NCBI GenBank assembly: GCA_034770075.1
Contig: CM068384.1
Coordinates: 95,320,720 to 95,384,719 of the forward strand
Length of the DNA: 64,000 nt
Direction of reading: 5' to 3'
Origin: Aralia elata
Taxonomy: Eukaryota > Streptophyta > Magnoliopsida > Apiales > Araliaceae
The notes beneath the pieces were generated by a model. It was not told where the DNA came from, did not search any database, and saw nothing but the letters and a program-made list of their open reading frames with translations. This document shows, piece by piece, positions 42,723-54,469 of this stretch (positions within the stretch are counted from its first letter, which is position 1; every line of letters begins with the position of its first letter). Made by a program: the position numbers and the translations under genes.

Positions 42723-44350
42723 AAAGGTGAGTTCCGGAGAGGACCCTTGGTTTCACAGCTGGAGCTCCCAGGCATCTATAATGGGGAGTGCTAATTTCTA
42801 GTGCTTGAAAGCTGGCAGGCGCCGCTGACTCATCCACATTGATTACTGGTAGGCCACTCCTGGGAGGAGAAGGGTCATCACATTCGGCCGAGATGGTTAC
42901 CAGATTCCCATCGATGATCAACTTGATTTGTTGGTGGAGCGTGGAAGGAACTGCCCCGGCCATGTGTATCCACGGCCTCCCTAACAGCAGGTTGTAGCTT
43001 GCCGTAATATCTAGGACTTGGAAGGATATATCAAAAGTACAGGGCCCTATCTCCACTGGCAATTATATCTCTCCGATGGTATCCCTCCGGGATCCGTCAA
43101 AAGCCCGAACCACCACATGACTGGCCCGTAGGCGCTTGGGACTGATGTTCATTTTCTTCAGCGTGCTGAGAGGACATATATTCAATGCCGATCCCCCGTC
43201 GATCAGCACCCCATTCATGACATATCCTGAGGAGATTACCGCGATGTGTAGCGGTTTTCGGTGCCCCCTTCCCTCTTTGGGAATGTCCTCATCCGTAAAG
43301 GATATTGCATCGGTTTCCAATAAGTGGCCTACCAGCTGGCCGAAACCCTCCTCACTAATTTCTTTGGACACAAATGCCTCCTCCAGAACCTTCATCAGGG
43401 TTTTGCAATGCTCACTGGATGACAACACCAAGTCCATGACTGATGTTAGGGTTGATTCCTCATTTAAAATCTGGATCCCCCTCGTTTCTGGGTGATCCAT
43501 CCTTTTCAAAAACTCTATGGCCCTTTCCTCGGAAACCTCTTCATTTTTTCTCTTTTGGCTCTCAAGGACTCGCCCGGGAAGATATAAGGGGTTCCCCTTG
43601 GTCGTCACGGAAGCACAACTGGCCGCTTCCTCTGGTATTCCCCCATAATTCCAGGGTACAGTCTTCAGACTACTGATAGGGAGTTGCGGCCTTGCTGCAA
43701 GGATGATGGGCCTCGGGGCTGTCAACTTGACAGGTCTTTCCATGCCATTTGTACTTATCCCTATCAACCTGATGGGCGTTACCCGTGCACTCCCATGATC
43801 ATGTATCACGTTGATCAATTCCTCAATTTTCTGCACATAGTTCAACCTTGGCGGCCCCCCAGCCTCACTTGCCTCCGTCGCATTAACTCCCCCTCCATCA
43901 TGTCTTGGCAGGGGATTTGCTTTAACATTCGGGGAGTCCGGTTGTTCCACCACAATTTCCCCACTGTCTATCATGTTTTGGATTCGATGCTTCAACGTCC
44001 AGCAATCTTGTGTATCATGGCCAGGGGAACTGGAGTGGTATGCACATCGCTTGCTCGGGTCAAACCTTCTACCCTTTGGGTCACTCGGTGGTGCCAGACC
44101 AACTATTTTCTTTTGGGCTACTAATACCGCTAATACCCGTTCAAGCGGCTCCCCAAGCGGGGTGAATACTCGATTCTGCGAGGCCTCATATCTTCTTCGC
44201 CCCTCTGCCCTTTGATCTGTGAAGTTTGGCTGTCGGGATGGCCCTCCCCTCTGCACCTGCACCGGAGGATGACCTTCTGCTTTTCTGGATGACCCCTGTA
44301 GGATGAGGGAGACATCCTCCTCCTTTTTCTTTTGGACCCTCCGGGAAGTG
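42703..44350 (-). pseudogene. gag C-terminal part and aspartic protease
   Basis: The main frame (44262-43063) includes a CAYHSSSPGHDTQDCWTLKH finger-like segment (gag), a linker, and the protease with VLIDGGSALNICP, where the catalytic triad reads D-G-G. A TAA stop at about 43063 interrupts GEI and LPVEIGPCTF; the next frame continues with VLDITASYNLLLGRPWIH, the second protease motif. The stop is the only nonsense change seen in the polyprotein; other breaks are small gaps. Confidence 0.88.
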
Positions 44351-45321
44351 CTACCGTAGTTTCCATTCTGTATTTGCTCGGCAGCAGTTTCTAAAGCAGT
44401 AAGATCCCGGATTTTTACCCGATTTCAACCCCATGTCAACCATCTCTCCATGTTTAATCATTTCAGCAAAGGGTCTTCCAATCCCTGAGATGACCCGCTC
44501 ATAATACGGTGCCTCCTGAATGTCTACAAAGGTCATTACCATCTCTGATTCGCTCATCGGGGGGGTTACCTGTACGGCCATGCCCCTCCATCGTTGCGCA
44601 TATTCCCTGAAGGATTCCCTAGGCTGTTTTTTAACCTTTGTCATTTGGTACCTGTCAAGAGCCATCTGGGCCTGAAAGCTGTATTGGGTTAAGAAGGTAT
44701 GGGCCAATTCCTCCCAGTTGTGGATTCGGGCGCGTTGTCGAGGCGGGCATACCAGATTCTTGCCTCCCCTGTTAAGCTTTTCTGGAATAGTTGCATTCTT
44801 AACCCCTCGTCTTCGGCATAAGACCCGAGTTCTCCAATGTATATTTTCAAGTGTGTATAGGGGTCTCCCTTTCCATTGTATTTTTCAAACTCGGGAACTT
44901 TGAACTTTTCTGGATATCTGGCTCCGGGGAAAATACATAGATCCGAATAATTAACCCTGCCCAGGGAGCCTATGCCCTTTAGAGATTGGATGGTCTCCTC
45001 TATGTGTTTCATTTTTCTTCGAAGGTCGTCATTGTCCCCTTCTTCTGGGATAGTAATCACTGTCCTGCTAGGTATGGGAACGGGCTTTGGGATGACTGGC
45101 TCGTCCTTGAGTCGGGGTTGGTCCTCTTTAAGCAAGTTTGTACCATTTTTAGGAGGATTCTGATCATCCCCTGGTGGTGGAACATTATGCGATCCCTGGT
45201 TTGCCGGATCCTGTCTGATTAAGAACTGTTCCTTTAGCATTGTGGCCATTTCCATCATCTGTCTTTTAAAATCATCAAACTCCTCCCGAGATATGGAACT
45301 ATGATTGGGAAGATCAGCCAT
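44351..45321 (-). pseudogene. gag N-terminal and capsid region
   Basis: Starts MADLPNHSSISREEFDDFKRQ; the capsid part has FKVPEFEKYNGKGDPYTHL and FQKSLTGEARIWY, typical retrotransposon gag. A frame change near 44735 leads to WEELAHTFLTQYSF and FREYAQRWRGMAVQV; another near 44408 (extra A in an A run) leads into the next frame. The start is the first ATG after the leader. Confidence 0.9.
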
Positions 45322-46107
45322 TTCAGAGGTAGAGACTTGGGCTTTCTTAGACTGCGAACGGGTTTGAGGAGCAATCCTACAGAGACAATGGTTCGAAGTT
45401 TAGTCTTGGGGAAACGCAAAATGGATGCATGCTAAAACTGTAATTTTTTTTTTTTGTGTGTTTTTTGGGTTTTTTAATCTTTCCCTGCAAAAGAGAAAGT
45501 TAGTAGTCCTTTAGTGTAATAACAAATGCTAAACATGACTTTATTATGCTCCTCCAACTATTCCCTGCAATTCACAGAGGTTAGTAATCTCTTTTGACAC
45601 AGAAAAGGGATATATGAATATTGAATGAGATCATGACATTTAGACATATAAACGTAAAAGGGCATGAAGAGACTTTTCCTGCGTTGGGTTAATCTGAGGA
45701 TGACCTATCCTAGGGTTACTCTCACGGGCTTTTCGGCATGAAGGTTCCCAAATCTTCGCAATCTACTCGTTTGAGCCCTTTCGATTGGAGCGGATTTGAG
45801 TGGTGCGTTTCCTGAGCCATCTCCGGGGAGCAGCCCCATCGAGTCCAGTAATAAGCAACCGACGGGTTCGCCTCAGGAGGAGGTACAATCTCAACATACA
45901 TTCACATTCATCGTCCTCACCGTATGCAAATGATTACTTTTAAAGTAAAGCAATTCCATACAAACATTCATTTATTGGACAAAACACACAATCACACAAC
46001 AATAAGTAAACATGTCAACATATCGCACACCCATACGCACATTCCCGAATTTTTTAAAGGATAGGATAACATCAAGATTTTAATGCGGCTTAAGCCCTCT
46101 AAAAGGT
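45322..46107 (-). other. Leader between primer site and gag
   Basis: No long frame. Contains T and GT runs near 45447-45470 and repeated TTCCCTGCAA-type blocks (45480 and 45560). Confidence 0.65.
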
Positions 46108-46124
46108 CCCCAGCGGAGTTGCCA
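46108..46124 (-). promoter_or_regulatory. Primer-binding site of the Ogre-like element
   Basis: The minus strand reads TGGCAACTCCGCTGGGG, two bases after the LTR end. It differs from the initiator-Met type used by the other elements here; by analogy with Ogre it may pair with an Arg tRNA, which is an inference. Confidence 0.8.
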
Positions 46125-46126
46125 GC

Positions 46127-48195
46127 TGTCGACGCCGGGTTTTCGCTTTCTAGTCTTTTCCAATTTTTTTGCCTTTTGATTTAATGATTCTTTGGAAAAG
46201 ATCGGCATTGATGTCGACGGGGTTTTGAAAGATCGTTTTTATGATGAGCCAATTAACCAGAGTCGCCAGTTGGTATATTTGAAATGGATGTACCAACTCA
46301 TCCGAGTTTTCGTTTTTTATAAATCGCTGGCTCATGTGTGACTCCGAATTAATTGGTCTGCGAATCGAGATTCATAGAGTTCGGGGGCTTGCTTAAGCGA
46401 GGGGAAGGTGTTAGGCACCCCCCGACTTCCGTGAAACACGGTTACCGCAATCTCGATGCTTTCCTATCCCTTAATTCATGCGTGTGTGGGTATGTGCGCG
46501 TGTGTGTGTGTGTGTGCTTATGTGAATGTTGTGGTGAGTTTGTATGAAAGAATCGCTTGGATTTTGAGGGAAAGTCGTGCTTTGAGTGTGCTTTGGAATG
46601 TCCTTCGGCTTCTACGAGAAAGCTTTATTCTTTATTAGGAAGGTTTGATTTTAATTGTCAAAAGCTAGGAGATTTTTCTTTAGGTGTTGTTTTGGCAAAT
46701 CAAGAGTTTTTAAACCTTCGTCAAAATAGGAATCGAGATCTATGCGTTGCTTTCGTAACTCAAAAGATGGGCAACTTCTAGAATCTCTTTAACCCTATGC
46801 ACAACGGTTTAATAAAACGCCATTTATTTATAAAATCAATTTGTGTGATGTTTTTGGAAAACGATTTTTTTTTGCTTTCTCGTTAAAGAGGAATCGACAT
46901 TCATTTGCACTTTCAATTTTAAGCCTCGTGATGCTAATACCTTACTTTGATTGATTTTATGAAAATCTTATCGTTTAGCTTCGAAATCAATTTCGTGTCA
47001 TAGATCAAATCAAGCATTAAAATGCGTTGGAGTTATTCATGGGCATGTAAGCCATCAAAATAAACCCCAAACGCCTACAATCACAAATTTCACTATTTCG
47101 GGGCCTTAAACACGATTCTCGCCTTAGCGTCGTTTTAAGGCCCAACGATTACATATTTACAATTAAAATTACGTCATTTCTACTTCTTACATCAAGATAT
47201 GTCCATCATCGGATTTGGACCACGGGGTCGCTCTCCTAGGCTCACAACCATAATTTCTCACAAACATCAAGTAGATACAACAACATAACTAACAACGGGG
47301 TTGCTTAACGCACCACAATGATTCAAAATTTAACAATCTAAATAGATCAATTCCACCTAATGTATTGATCGTCATAAACGAGCAAAACCTCACCCAATGG
47401 ATATCATCGGATTATTAGGAAGAATTTTGTTCCGATGGAACCCTCTCTAATAATTCCTAATCCCATTGTTCCACAATAATTTACCGTGAAATCTACATTT
47501 AATTCAATCAAGTGATATGATAGAAATTGATATAATAAAAGAGATTTCACCTTGCAATTGATATCCAAATGGATGTGAACTTGATGTATTTGAATAGAAG
47601 GAGAAATATATGTGATACAATCAACTCAATAGATATTAATCCTCACTTTTTCCTTCCTTTCTCTCCTATTTTGTTGCAAAAATTATGGTGTTTTTCCTCT
47701 CTATTTCCGATTCTTTGCTGCTGTTTTCTGCTGGAATTCTCCCTCTTTCAATTTTCTTCAACCTCCTGTATGCTGCCCGAAGCTGGGCTTAAATAGGCTG
47801 GCCAGCTGGCACGCCTCCCATCGCACTCAGCTGGTAGTGCTGATTTCCTAGTTTCCGTGCTGGCGCACCCACTTGGCCGCAGATCTATCCGCGGCTGGCG
47901 GGCTTGACTTTCTCGATTTTCGTGCCACGCCTCGATTTTCGTGCCGCAACGTTGGTTTTTGCTGACAGGCTCGTATTCTGCAGTCCGGGAATTTCCGGGA
48001 GACGTGCCACCTCATTCGGAAATGCCTGCCTCGGACGGCTTTATTGTCACGTAAACTTGGGTTGCCTAAAACATTGCGGCGGTGCCGGGCGCTCGCCCTT
48101 GTGCCTGCTCCTTTGCTCCCGCAAGCCGGTTCAATTGACGATTTCGCCCTCCTGTCATGGTTAGTAGAAGGAAACGCAAAATTTGGGTGTCTACA
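46127..48195 (-). repeat. 5' LTR of the Ogre-like element
   Basis: 2069 bp. Compared with the 3' LTR I count about five substitutions, three single-base insertions (near 47300, 47463 and 47485) and the absence of the 54-bp palindromic segment between two GGCTGGCC copies. Confidence 0.95.
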
Positions 48196-48200
48196 AAGTG

Positions 48201-49519
48201 CTTATTGGAGAATAAGTTCAGTGAACGTGACTTGAATAAAGGAACCCTAATAGAGTTTTACATGTCTGTCAATAGGTGTTCCTAAAGTAATAGTATATAG
48301 TACAAGTGATCCTTGGACTTAAGATCATCATAGTATCTTGTATATATTGAGTCATATTTTGTCATATTCCTTAATACTTTGGGATATGATATAGGGTATG
48401 TTCGGATATAATAAAGTATATATGGAGATAGGTGAATGATCAACAAAGGATCTACCACTTCTAGTAAAGGAAGAAAATGTTCTATGTGATTCGATAAAGT
48501 GACAACTGAAATTCCTAGCCAGGGTTGAATGGATTCTAATTTCCATTAACTGTAGTTGTGCATTATAGAATCGGAATCATATAATCAAATAAATAAAACT
48601 TGACAGTAATTCCATATTTTATATTTGATTGAGATATTATATGATAAAAGGATTGAATTGTACGGTAACTATTTACGAAATATGTTCTTTGTATTCATTG
48701 TGATAATTCTTTATGATTGAACGTTGAATTCATATTATCCGGATAGTCATAATACATTATTTATAAGGTGTCACTCATGATGTAGAATAAATATTATTTA
48801 TTTATATTTGAATTAAAGGAGTTTATTCATTATAAATAATATTAGAATGGTTCTAATTTATTTATTCTACTTATCGGCTTAGTATTGAACTTATAGGGTC
48901 ACACCATAAAAGGGAGAAATATAATTGAATAATTGATTGACTTAATAATAATAAATGAAGTATATTTAATTTATAGTGGAAATTAAATAGCTTAATATTT
49001 ATAATTAAGTATTTGGAGATATACTTATTATAAATAAATAAGAGCAGTCTTATTATTATTATTAATTATTAAAGTTCCTAATTTATATTGGGAATTAAAT
49101 TAAAACCCTAATTTCTAAAAGGTTTAGGAATATGGTTAGTCTATAAATAAGATGAGTCTTATTGTGGGATAGAGAGAATTAGGGCTAGCCACCCAAGATC
49201 TATCTAGTAGAATCTAAAATCACATTTTCAATTAATTTCTCTTGGTGGATCACCTCTTGGGCATTGCACACTTTGAGTAGTGAATGTTTAATCCGAGGAT
49301 TGGAGAGATCGCAGAGTAGTAAATTAAAGATTGGAGTTTGAAGATTACATCAAAGCGTTGATCTTCTTCAAAGGTATATCTTTTATCCTTCATCAATTAA
49401 TCATATTGCATAAGATGATTCTAGGAATTGCAGAAAATTTTAAATTTTGTTTATGTCATGCTTCTGATGTACGTTTTACAATATGATTGTTGCTTCGATA
49501 TTGTTTCTACAAACCAACA
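48201..49519 (+). repeat. Probable right part of an LTR split by the Ogre-like insertion
   Basis: This continues the sequence of 29545-30026 across the AAGTG duplication. It is noncoding, with a TATA-like GTCTATAAATAAGATG at about 49139, a leader-like stretch, and a possible LTR end ACAAACCAACA at 49519. No partner copy or target duplication was found, so the call is tentative. Confidence 0.45.
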
Positions 49520-49790
49520 GTCCGTCCCCAAAAGAATGAATAAAATATAATTTACACACATATTAAGAAAAGTAAAAGTAAATAAAAAAGAGTAAAAAAA
49601 TTTCAAATTTATCTTTAGTGGCCCTACAAGATTATGTATAATGAGTGTTTTTTTATACTAATGGAATCTAGTAAATGACATATTTACCATTTACTTTATG
49701 TACCATTTACTTTATGTACTTTATCTCATCCTTTTAGAGAAAAAAAATTGTACATTTAATCATCCTTATGGAGACGAGGAGAGTATTATT
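49520..49790. mobile_element. Possible Stowaway-like MITE
   Basis: The left end GTCCGTCCCCAAAAGAATGA and the inverted right end ACTCTCCTCGTCTCCATAAG are weakly alike and resemble Stowaway ends. There is no coding capacity. Confidence 0.4.
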
Positions 49791-50333
49791 GTTATTTTAA
49801 GAGTTAAATACACTTTGCATCCCCTAAGTTTATCCCATTTTGTACTTTGCATCCTATACTTAAAAATATGACACTTTGCATCCTGAACTTTTAACGAACT
49901 GATATATAACACACTCCGACCTAAAATTCATAACCAAAAGTACAAAATTTGTCACTTTTAAACACAAACCCTGTCACCATTAGCGAAGTGCATTAATCTA
50001 CACAAAATAATCTCTTAGATAAAATGAAAGTCCTTAAGAATTACAATTATTCTGTAATTATATTCCATATTTCAGTCACTGATTATCTAAATCTGCATCT
50101 GTTTGTTTTGTTTCGGAAAGAAGGGAAAAGATAAAAATATATATTTTAAATTTTTTATAAAGAAAAAGTTTTTTTCTATCCCTTTCCTTTCTCTAAAAAA
50201 TAACACTCACTGGTGCAATCTTACATCATTAATTTATTTATCTTCTCTCAAAAATAATATTCACATATATAGTGGAATCTTACATCATTCATTTATTTAT
50301 TTACTTACTTTGTATTACTCAAATAAATGAATT
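49791..50333. other. Unassigned AT-rich DNA
   Basis: Contains three copies of an ACTTTGCATCC block (49812-49890) resembling the end of a small DNA element, and a 65-bp direct duplication around GCAATCTTACATCATT and GGAATCTTACATCATT (50215-50300). Confidence 0.5.
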
Positions 50334-51642
50334 ATTCCCCCACCCCGGAATATGTACTCAGCCAAATTACAAGTCCCATCTCTTTTCTCCAACACACGAT
50401 AAGTCATTCTCCTTCATTTCGAGTTTCTGGCTGTGTGTGCTATGTTCATGATAAATCTCCCACTCGGAAAAAATTAGATCGTAAGGCTCTTAGGTGTATT
50501 TTCATTGGGTATTCTCCAACCCAAAAAGGTTATAAATGTTATCATCCTCCTTCAAACAAAGTATTTATCCCTCGGGATGTAACTTTTTAAAAATTGAAAC
50601 CTTTTTATTATTCCTCACCTTCTCCTCAAAGGGAGGATATTATTGATATAGAGAAACTTCCTCCTAAGGCTGGTATTACAAGTAGTAATATACCATCTTA
50701 TCTTATAAACTCTTCTCCTGTTCCTGTTGTTGTCTCTGATAAATCTACACAGAGGGAGTTACATGAGTCATATGCTAGACAAGATGAGCCTGAGTTAAGG
50801 ACCTATGTTCGAAGAGGGCAAGAATAAGGTCACCACTGCACCACTACACCAACCCTACTCAGAACCTAGCCCAGATAATGCTAATGATGGGAGTCCTAAT
50901 TCTACTTGTTCTTCTGATGATACTACTTGTTCTTCTGATGATACTGATCTTCCTATTGCTCTTAGAAAAGGGGTTAGATCTTGTACTCAATATCCTATCT
51001 CTAATTTCTTAGCCTATAATAAATTATCTGCATCCTACTATTCCTTTGTTTCTTTCTTGTCTTCAATATCTGTTCCTCATGGGTGGAGAGAAGAAATTAG
51101 TGATGAGAACTGAAAATAGGCTATGATAGAGGAGATGAATGCCCTGAAAAAGAATGATACATGGGAACTAGTTACTCTTCCTTATGAAAAAAATCAGTTG
51201 GTTGCAAATGGGTATATACGGTCAAACAGAAGCCAGATAAGATAGTTGAGAGACTCAAAGTCAGACTAGTTGAAAAAGGATATACTCAAACCCATGGGAT
51301 TGATTACCAGGAGACATTTGCTCCTATAGCAAAGATGAACTCTGTTCGTATCATAATCTCATGTGTAGCAAACTTTGGCTGGGATCTTCAGTAATTGGAT
51401 GTAAAAAATGCGTTCCTTCATGGTGATTTGGAGGAGGAAGTATACATAGAAATACCCCCTAGTTTTGCTTCATTTTCCACCAAGGGTAAAGTTTGTAAGT
51501 TGCGAAAGGCTTTATATGATTTAAAGAAATCTCCAGAGCCTGGTTTGGTAGATTCCACAAAGCAATGATAAGATTTGGGTACAAGCAGAGTCGAGCAGAT
51601 CATACTTTATTTGTTAAATAGATAAAAGGTAAGACTATCATT
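50334..51642 (+). pseudogene. Ty1/copia integrase C-terminus and RT fragment
   Basis: Plus-strand frames give FRVSGCVCYVHDKSPTRKKLD, RCIFIGYSPTQKGYKCYHPP (integrase C-terminus), a variable linker, then AMIEEMNALKKNDTWELV, KWVYTVKQKPD, GIDYQETFAPIAKMNSVR and DVKNAFLHGDLEEEVYI (RT). There are stops (for instance after RDVTF) and frame changes. The RT is cut just before its catalytic YVDD box by the CACTA end. Confidence 0.9.
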
Positions 51643-51660
51643 CACTACTAGAAAATTACC

Positions 51661-51992
51661 CTATAGCGACGGTCGTCGATTGTCGTTATAAGTCAAAAGA
51701 CTGTCGCTAAAGGCTATAGCAAAGGTCACTGACCATCGACATAGAAGTCGTCGCTAAATCCTATAGCGACGGTCCTACATATCTATACCGACGGTCAGAT
51801 CGTCGCTAGAAAACACACAAAAACGCGTTTGAAGACTATTACCGATGGCCATTACATATCTATAGCGACAGTCCTAACCTTTGCTATAGAATTTTTGGGG
51901 CGAATGTTTGGGTCCTATAGCGACGGTCTTGACCATCGCTATATGAATTTTCGGCGCGAATGTCTGAGTGCTATAGCGACGGTTAGCCTTTT
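51661..51992. repeat. Subterminal repeats of the CACTA element
   Basis: About ten copies of TATAGCGACGGTC or its inverse GACCGTCGCTATA-like form at 15-60 bp spacing; several pairs can form hairpins. In this element class, subterminal repeats bind transposase. Confidence 0.82.
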
Positions 51993-52207
51993 TAGATTTA
52001 AAAAAAATTAATTTATGATGCACATATTTATTGAACAAACATAATAAAATAGAAAATAAAACATAAAAAAAATTATATATATCATTTAATATCATTCACA
52101 TCACAATACAATATGAAAAAAGGAATGGCGAGCATTTATTATTTATATAATCAAAATTTCTCGATTGTTGATTGATTATCATGCTACAAGACTGATGCCC
52201 ACTACCT

Positions 52208-52365
52208 TTAGCTCTTGTTGTCTTTCGGAATGTCAAGATCCTTAAATACTAGGTTGTCAACTCCCACCCCCATTGCAATCAAACCATTGTCAACATACAC
52301 AGCAACACCAGTGATGGCTGAAGCTAGTGGTGACGCCAGAAAAACAGCAGTGTTCCCCAGCTCAT
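52208..52365 (-). pseudogene. Last exon of an enoyl-ACP reductase gene, captured
   Basis: The minus strand after the acceptor-like AATACAACAG reads DELGNTAVFLASPLASAITG, then VYVDNGLIAMGVGVDN, DLDIPKDNKS and stop. This is the C-terminus of the plastid enoyl-[acyl-carrier-protein] reductase (NADH) of fatty-acid synthesis. The frame is undamaged, and a 3'-UTR-like stretch continues to about 52090. Upstream exons are absent in the window. It lies between the CACTA terminus and the chromovirus LTR, so capture by the CACTA element is the simplest reading; a remnant host gene into which CACTA jumped is the alternative. Confidence 0.85.
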
Positions 52366-52433
52366 CTGTTGTATTCACAGTTTAGGATTAATATTGGTAA
52401 GCAACAAAGATATAATATATATTAGGCAGCATT

Positions 52434-53673
52434 TGTGATGCCCCCATACTTGAGTACCTGCTACTATAGGCATGGTGGTCACTATACACTTATTCAAAAT
52501 CTATTATACATTAATATATATTCATTGGTTTACATCAAGTATAATAATACAACCCAGGTCTTACTTACACCATATGAACTAATACAATAGTTCTACAATA
52601 CCACCTCATTAATTATTTAATTAAACAATACAAAATTAATTTATTTATTCTTCCTTGTTGACTTTACCCTTCCCTTTATCTTTTACACCCGATCCTTCAG
52701 GTTCCTCAGACTTAGTGGAAAACATGAAAATTTTACGCAAGAGTAAACAACTAATTCGCTTAACAAGTATATAAAATATCAAGAACTGAATGACAAGGGA
52801 ATTGAATAATTGAATGCAAATTAAATCAGAATAATAAATGAGAATAATTTACACAATAATGAACATATTTAAATTGACGAGCATCAAATAAATTTTCTTT
52901 TTTTTTGAACTGAGTAGTCATAAGGACCAAGAACGTAAATGCCCCACAATTATATAAATTGCCGACTCTCCATCGCCACAGGCACTTTAGGAGATCAACC
53001 TATCGTACCCTATGTCATGCACAATATTATCTCCATAAGTCGAATTTTTCGACAATAATATCCCCTTTATAAAATAGGGTTGTTCAACTCAATCTAAGAT
53101 TCCGCCCAAAACAATTGGTTTGGAGAATAGATAATATAATTTCTTACTTTTAGAGTAAGCCGAAATAATGACTTTCTCTACAAATAAATCAGGAATATTT
53201 AAAATAATTTAGAGTTCAACAATTCTTGCAAATATATTCTGAAATTTAATATCGCAAGATAACAATTAACTTGAACGAAATATTCAAAATTCAGGAAACT
53301 TTTATCAAAAGCAAATAGATGCTTAAGAATCTTGTACAGAAGAATAAACTTGTACTAGTTAGGAAAATTTACAATAATTCAGAAAATTGCACGGAATAAT
53401 AAATTTGCACAAGTTAGGAACTTGCTCAAAATGAGAGAACTTGCACAATATACAGAGTTTGTGTAAGTTAGGAAACTTGTCTGTTTTTCGTTGACTATTT
53501 TTCTAGCTCGAATTTTTTTTCCTGCAATTGACCTACATCATTTATCATGAGGCCAAAAATATTAACTTATCCTTTCTTCATTCTTAATTATTTTATTCTT
53601 CTTTAACGATTACCCGAATTCTTAATTCACAATTTATCGGGTACTATAATTATAGCTTCATCAAACTATATAT

Positions 53674-53705
<32 letters not shown>

Positions 53706-53869
53706 AATAATATATATTAAAAACATACCTTTTCTTTCTATTTCTTCTCCTCCTGAACTCAACCGTGACTTCTTTTTTTCTCTCTATTCTCACATCTTTG
53801 TCCTCTTTCTATTTTTCCTTCTTATCAGTATGAGAGATTTGTATCTATATATATAGTTGGAAGGGAAAC

Positions 53870-53915
<46 letters not shown>

Positions 53916-54175
53916 GCAACTAGCTTCATAATTAAATAATTAGGGAAACTAGCTCATCATTTAATATATATTCTACTAGCTTTATAATTGAACAACTAGC
54001 TCATTATTTATTATATATAGATATATACTTGTCTGGTTAGGGAAGAAACATGTATGCTACATATATATAATATACTAACGAGCTCATTAATTGAATGGAG
54101 GAAAACTTAGTGTACGTGTAAAGCTATATATATATAATATAATATATAACTAGCTTAATAATGGAGCTAGTTCAT

Positions 54176-54222
<47 letters not shown>

Positions 54223-54422
54223 AACACAAATATGTGTGTGTATATATATAGGTATATAATTGGTGATCAAATGGGAAAAGAAAGGAAATTCAAAAAAACG
54301 TGCATGCCTAACTTCTTGAATTTTTTTTTATATTAAATTACTATACTACAAATTCATCTCATTAAAAATAAATGTACATTTATAAACTTTATTTATATTG
54401 ACTGAATGTCTCGAATGTTACA
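52434..54422 (-). repeat. 3' LTR of the minus-strand chromovirus
   Basis: 1989 bp. On the element strand it starts TGTAACATTCGAGAC after a purine tract and ends GGGGGCATCACA. Contains AT and TG/AT microsatellites at about 53666-53712, 53872-53918 and 54178-54250. The region is otherwise noncoding. Confidence 0.85.
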
Positions 54423-54440
54423 TTCTCCCTCTCTTATAGG
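54423..54440 (-). promoter_or_regulatory. Polypurine tract of the chromovirus
   Basis: The minus strand reads CCTATAAGAGAGGGAGAA directly before the LTR start. Confidence 0.75.
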
Positions 54441-54469
54441 GATTCCGTCCTCGGAATCATCATTACAGT

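Larger units (their letters stand above)
30027..48195 (-). mobile_element. Ogre-like Ty3/gypsy element, 18.2 kb, with two antisense accessory genes
   Basis: The element is bounded by AAGTG duplications (30022-30026 and 48196-48200). LTRs of 2120 and 2069 bp start TGTAGACACCC and end GGCGTCGACA on the element strand. Order on the minus strand: 5' LTR, primer site TGGCAACTCCGCTGGGG, 0.8-kb leader, gag, protease, intron, RT-RNase H, second RNase H, integrase, spacer, two genes on the opposite strand, 139-bp tandem repeat, purine tract, 3' LTR. Two RNase H domains, an intron before RT and the large size place it in the Tat/Ogre branch. LTRs differ by about five substitutions, three single-base gaps and one 54-bp gap, so insertion is recent, yet the gag-pol frame has several breaks. 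Confidence 0.93.
51643..52433 (+). mobile_element. CACTA element left end carrying a host-gene exon
   Basis: CACTACTAGAAAAT is a typical CACTA terminal repeat, preceded by ATT as possible 3-bp target. Subterminal copies of CTATAGCGACGGTC follow in both orientations (51665-51990). Then comes noncoding DNA and an enoyl-ACP reductase exon. The other end is not seen; the chromovirus LTR starts at 52434 and interrupts it. No transposase is visible. Confidence 0.8.

Noticed and set aside
51805..52095. Two short frames in the CACTA end
   Set aside because: They read through subterminal repeats and AT-rich sequence; no similarity to a transposase.
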